From an uncultured Neokomagataea sp. (GTDB lineage: Bacteria > Pseudomonadota > Alphaproteobacteria > Acetobacterales > Acetobacteraceae): a stretch of DNA of 64,000 nucleotides. The first letter of the stretch is position 1. Each line of letters starts with the position of its first letter. Both the position numbers and the translations under genes were made by a program. The stretch lies in the NCBI RefSeq assembly GCF_946476835.1, contig NZ_CAMKWA010000002.1, positions 62,001 through 126,000 on the forward strand. Reading direction: 5' to 3'. Of this stretch, positions 62,940-64,000 are shown piece by piece. The notes beneath the pieces are model-generated. The model ran no database searches. It had not been told where the DNA came from and saw only the letters and a list, made by a program, of their open reading frames with translations.

Positions 62940-63839
62940 TTATTGCCCCAAAGACTGGTTCAACACCGCCGCCAAACGTACCCCCGCTTGCTCTAAACGC
63001 AACTGGATCAACGGCCACGCCACAGCGGTATACGCATCTCCCAAATCTGGGTGCTGCTGCGAGGGCAATGCCCCATAAGCAACGCTCCGCGCCAATTCAT
63101 GGCTTTCATCCACCCAGTCAACAACGGCACGATACGGCGCACCGGAAGCAGCCAAATCCTGCGTCCAATACCGCGTCTCCTCAGGTGTAATCTTCGCCGA
63201 TAAATGCTCCGCAGCATCCTGCGCCGCCGCATAATCAATCGAATAATGCGGGCCAATCACTAAATGATCCTGACGGTTCAAAATGCCATCATCCCACAGC
63301 GCATGAAGATTCATGTGTCCCCGCGCTGAATCACCATAATAGGTCAGACGTACCGTATTGCCCCCCATATCATGATCACGTTCAGCCGCATGCAAAGGTT
63401 GATGCAAATCGCCCACCAAATGCACAACCCATTTTAACGCCTCTAACCGTTCTTGAGATGGCGCATGGGCATCTCCCAGGACTTTAATCTCTTCTGGTAA
63501 CCGCTCCACAACACAATTGGTATCGGCACAGTCTCGCACACGCTCATAAGCTGGATTTACAATATCCGTGTCCACATAGTGCCATTTCAACGTCTCTGGC
63601 CGCCCCCCTTCCGCACGCGGAAGATGCGCCATCGTATCTGGCCATGAGGCCACTTGATCAAGAGACTGATGCCCCTCCAGCGCTAAGAGCTGATGCACCA
63701 CCGCTTCCGCCTTCGGCGTTAAACGCTCTTGCGCAATATCTGCGACCATCGCGTGCCCATATGGCCCCCACGCATAAGCCGATGTCGAAAAGGTCATACC
63801 GAACGCCAGAAAAACGGCACCCTTCAGCCAATGCTGCAT
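62940..63839 (-). CDS. Secreted S1/P1-family nuclease
   Basis: Zinc-dependent single-strand nuclease/3'-nucleotidase of 299 residues. ATG 63839 has AAGGA at 6 nt; ATG 63845 is two codons earlier. The signal peptide ends STSAYA, leaving the mature N-terminus WGPYGHAMVADIA, whose Trp and His are zinc ligands in the family. Other ligands lie in VASWPDTM, WHYVDTD, HLVGDLHQPLHA and HALWDDGI. It would degrade DNA or RNA in the periplasm or outside the cell, for phosphate or nucleoside use. A sugar kinase follows upstream on the same strand, 54 nt away. Confidence 0.92.
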   Translation of the reverse strand: MQHWLKGAVFLAFGMTFSTSAYAWGPYGHAMVADIAQERLTPKAEAVVHQLLALEGHQSLDQVASWPDTMAHLPRAEGGRPETLKWHYVDTDIVNPAYERVRDCADTNCVVERLPEEIKVLGDAHAPSQERLEALKWVVHLVGDLHQPLHAAERDHDMGGNTVRLTYYGDSARGHMNLHALWDDGILNRQDHLVIGPHYSIDYAAAQDAAEHLSAKITPEETRYWTQDLAASGAPYRAVVDWVDESHELARSVAYGALPSQQHPDLGDAYTAVAWPLIQLRLEQAGVRLAAVLNQSLGQ

Positions 63840-63893
63840 TATCATTCCTTCAAAACCCTACACATCCAACCATCAACCAAAAGGCTCTCTACC

Positions 63894-64000
63894 TTAACGA
63901 GCCCCCTGCGCTTCAATCAAAGCATGCACATCCGCATAATACGGTGCCGCATCCGCAGCGCCGTTGCGCGTCGTCGCTAACGCACCACAAGCGGCCGCAA
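63894..64000 (-). CDS. PfkB-family sugar kinase, C-terminal end only
   Basis: An open frame enters from beyond the window and ends at TAA (63894-63896). The 35 visible codons read ...ACGALATTRNGAADAAPYYA... and end EAQGAR. The ALATTRNGAADAAP pattern is the typical C-terminus of ribokinase/PfkB-family sugar kinases (AALSVTRRGA-type). The particular sugar cannot be told. It lies 54 nt upstream of the nuclease start on the same strand, so the two may be co-transcribed. Confidence 0.7.
   Translation of the reverse strand, partial: AAACGALATTRNGAADAAPYYADVHALIEAQGAR

Overview
The window looks like chromosomal DNA of an acetic acid bacterium (Alphaproteobacteria, Acetobacteraceae). This is inferred from a late-stage hopanoid gene set (hpnH facing hpnM-hpnI-hpnJ-hpnK), a DUF1491 protein, an alphaproteobacterial DksA with a single zinc-site cysteine, a tonB-exbB-exbD-exbD-TPR operon, and five TonB-dependent receptors (TBDRs) in 64 kb. 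The genus cannot be fixed from sequence reading alone; a flagellated, Gluconobacter/Acetobacter-like organism fits. No rRNA, CRISPR array, transposase, integrase or phage gene was seen.

Layout. 1-6 kb: the 3' part of topA, an S41 C-terminal processing protease, DUF1491 and an OmpA-like porin. 6-13 kb: two tandem paralogous TBDRs that share promoter-side sequence and signal peptide but have different barrels. 13-19 kb: two secreted proteins of unknown function, parE, an RhtA-like exporter and an OprB-type porin. 19-27 kb: a large MscS-family channel, a stand-alone flgH, and the energising operon tonB-exbB-exbD-exbD-TPR on the minus strand. 27-35 kb: prfB (with a programmed +1 frameshift), mrcA, tRNA-Thr(GGU), dksA, flgI-flgJ-flgN-like and a CorC-like protein. 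35-41 kb: hopanoid side-chain genes. 41-47 kb: adenosine kinase, bactofilin, an RlmL-like methyltransferase, gltX and an amino-acid permease. 47-58 kb: a third TBDR, trmJ-cysS, MATE and MFS exporters, a BON-LysM protein, rpsD and prfC. 58-64 kb: two divergent TBDRs around a Fur-like site, an S1/P1 nuclease and the tail of a PfkB-family sugar kinase.

How the parts fit. The TonB-ExbB-ExbD operon would energise the five outer-membrane receptors; the divergent pair near 60.5 kb is probably iron-regulated. The hpn genes act in sequence on adenosylhopane/bacteriohopanetetrol to make composite hopanoids (glucosaminyl and cyclitol ether forms). The envelope theme continues with OmpA, OprB, PBP1A, bactofilin, MscS and BON-LysM proteins. 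No clear multi-gene system unknown to biology was found. The items most worth a second look are the prfB frameshift site using UAA, the conserved two-block regulatory module shared by the tandem TBDRs, the nested inverted repeats between hpnH and hpnM, and the Fur-like palindromes between the divergent TBDRs.
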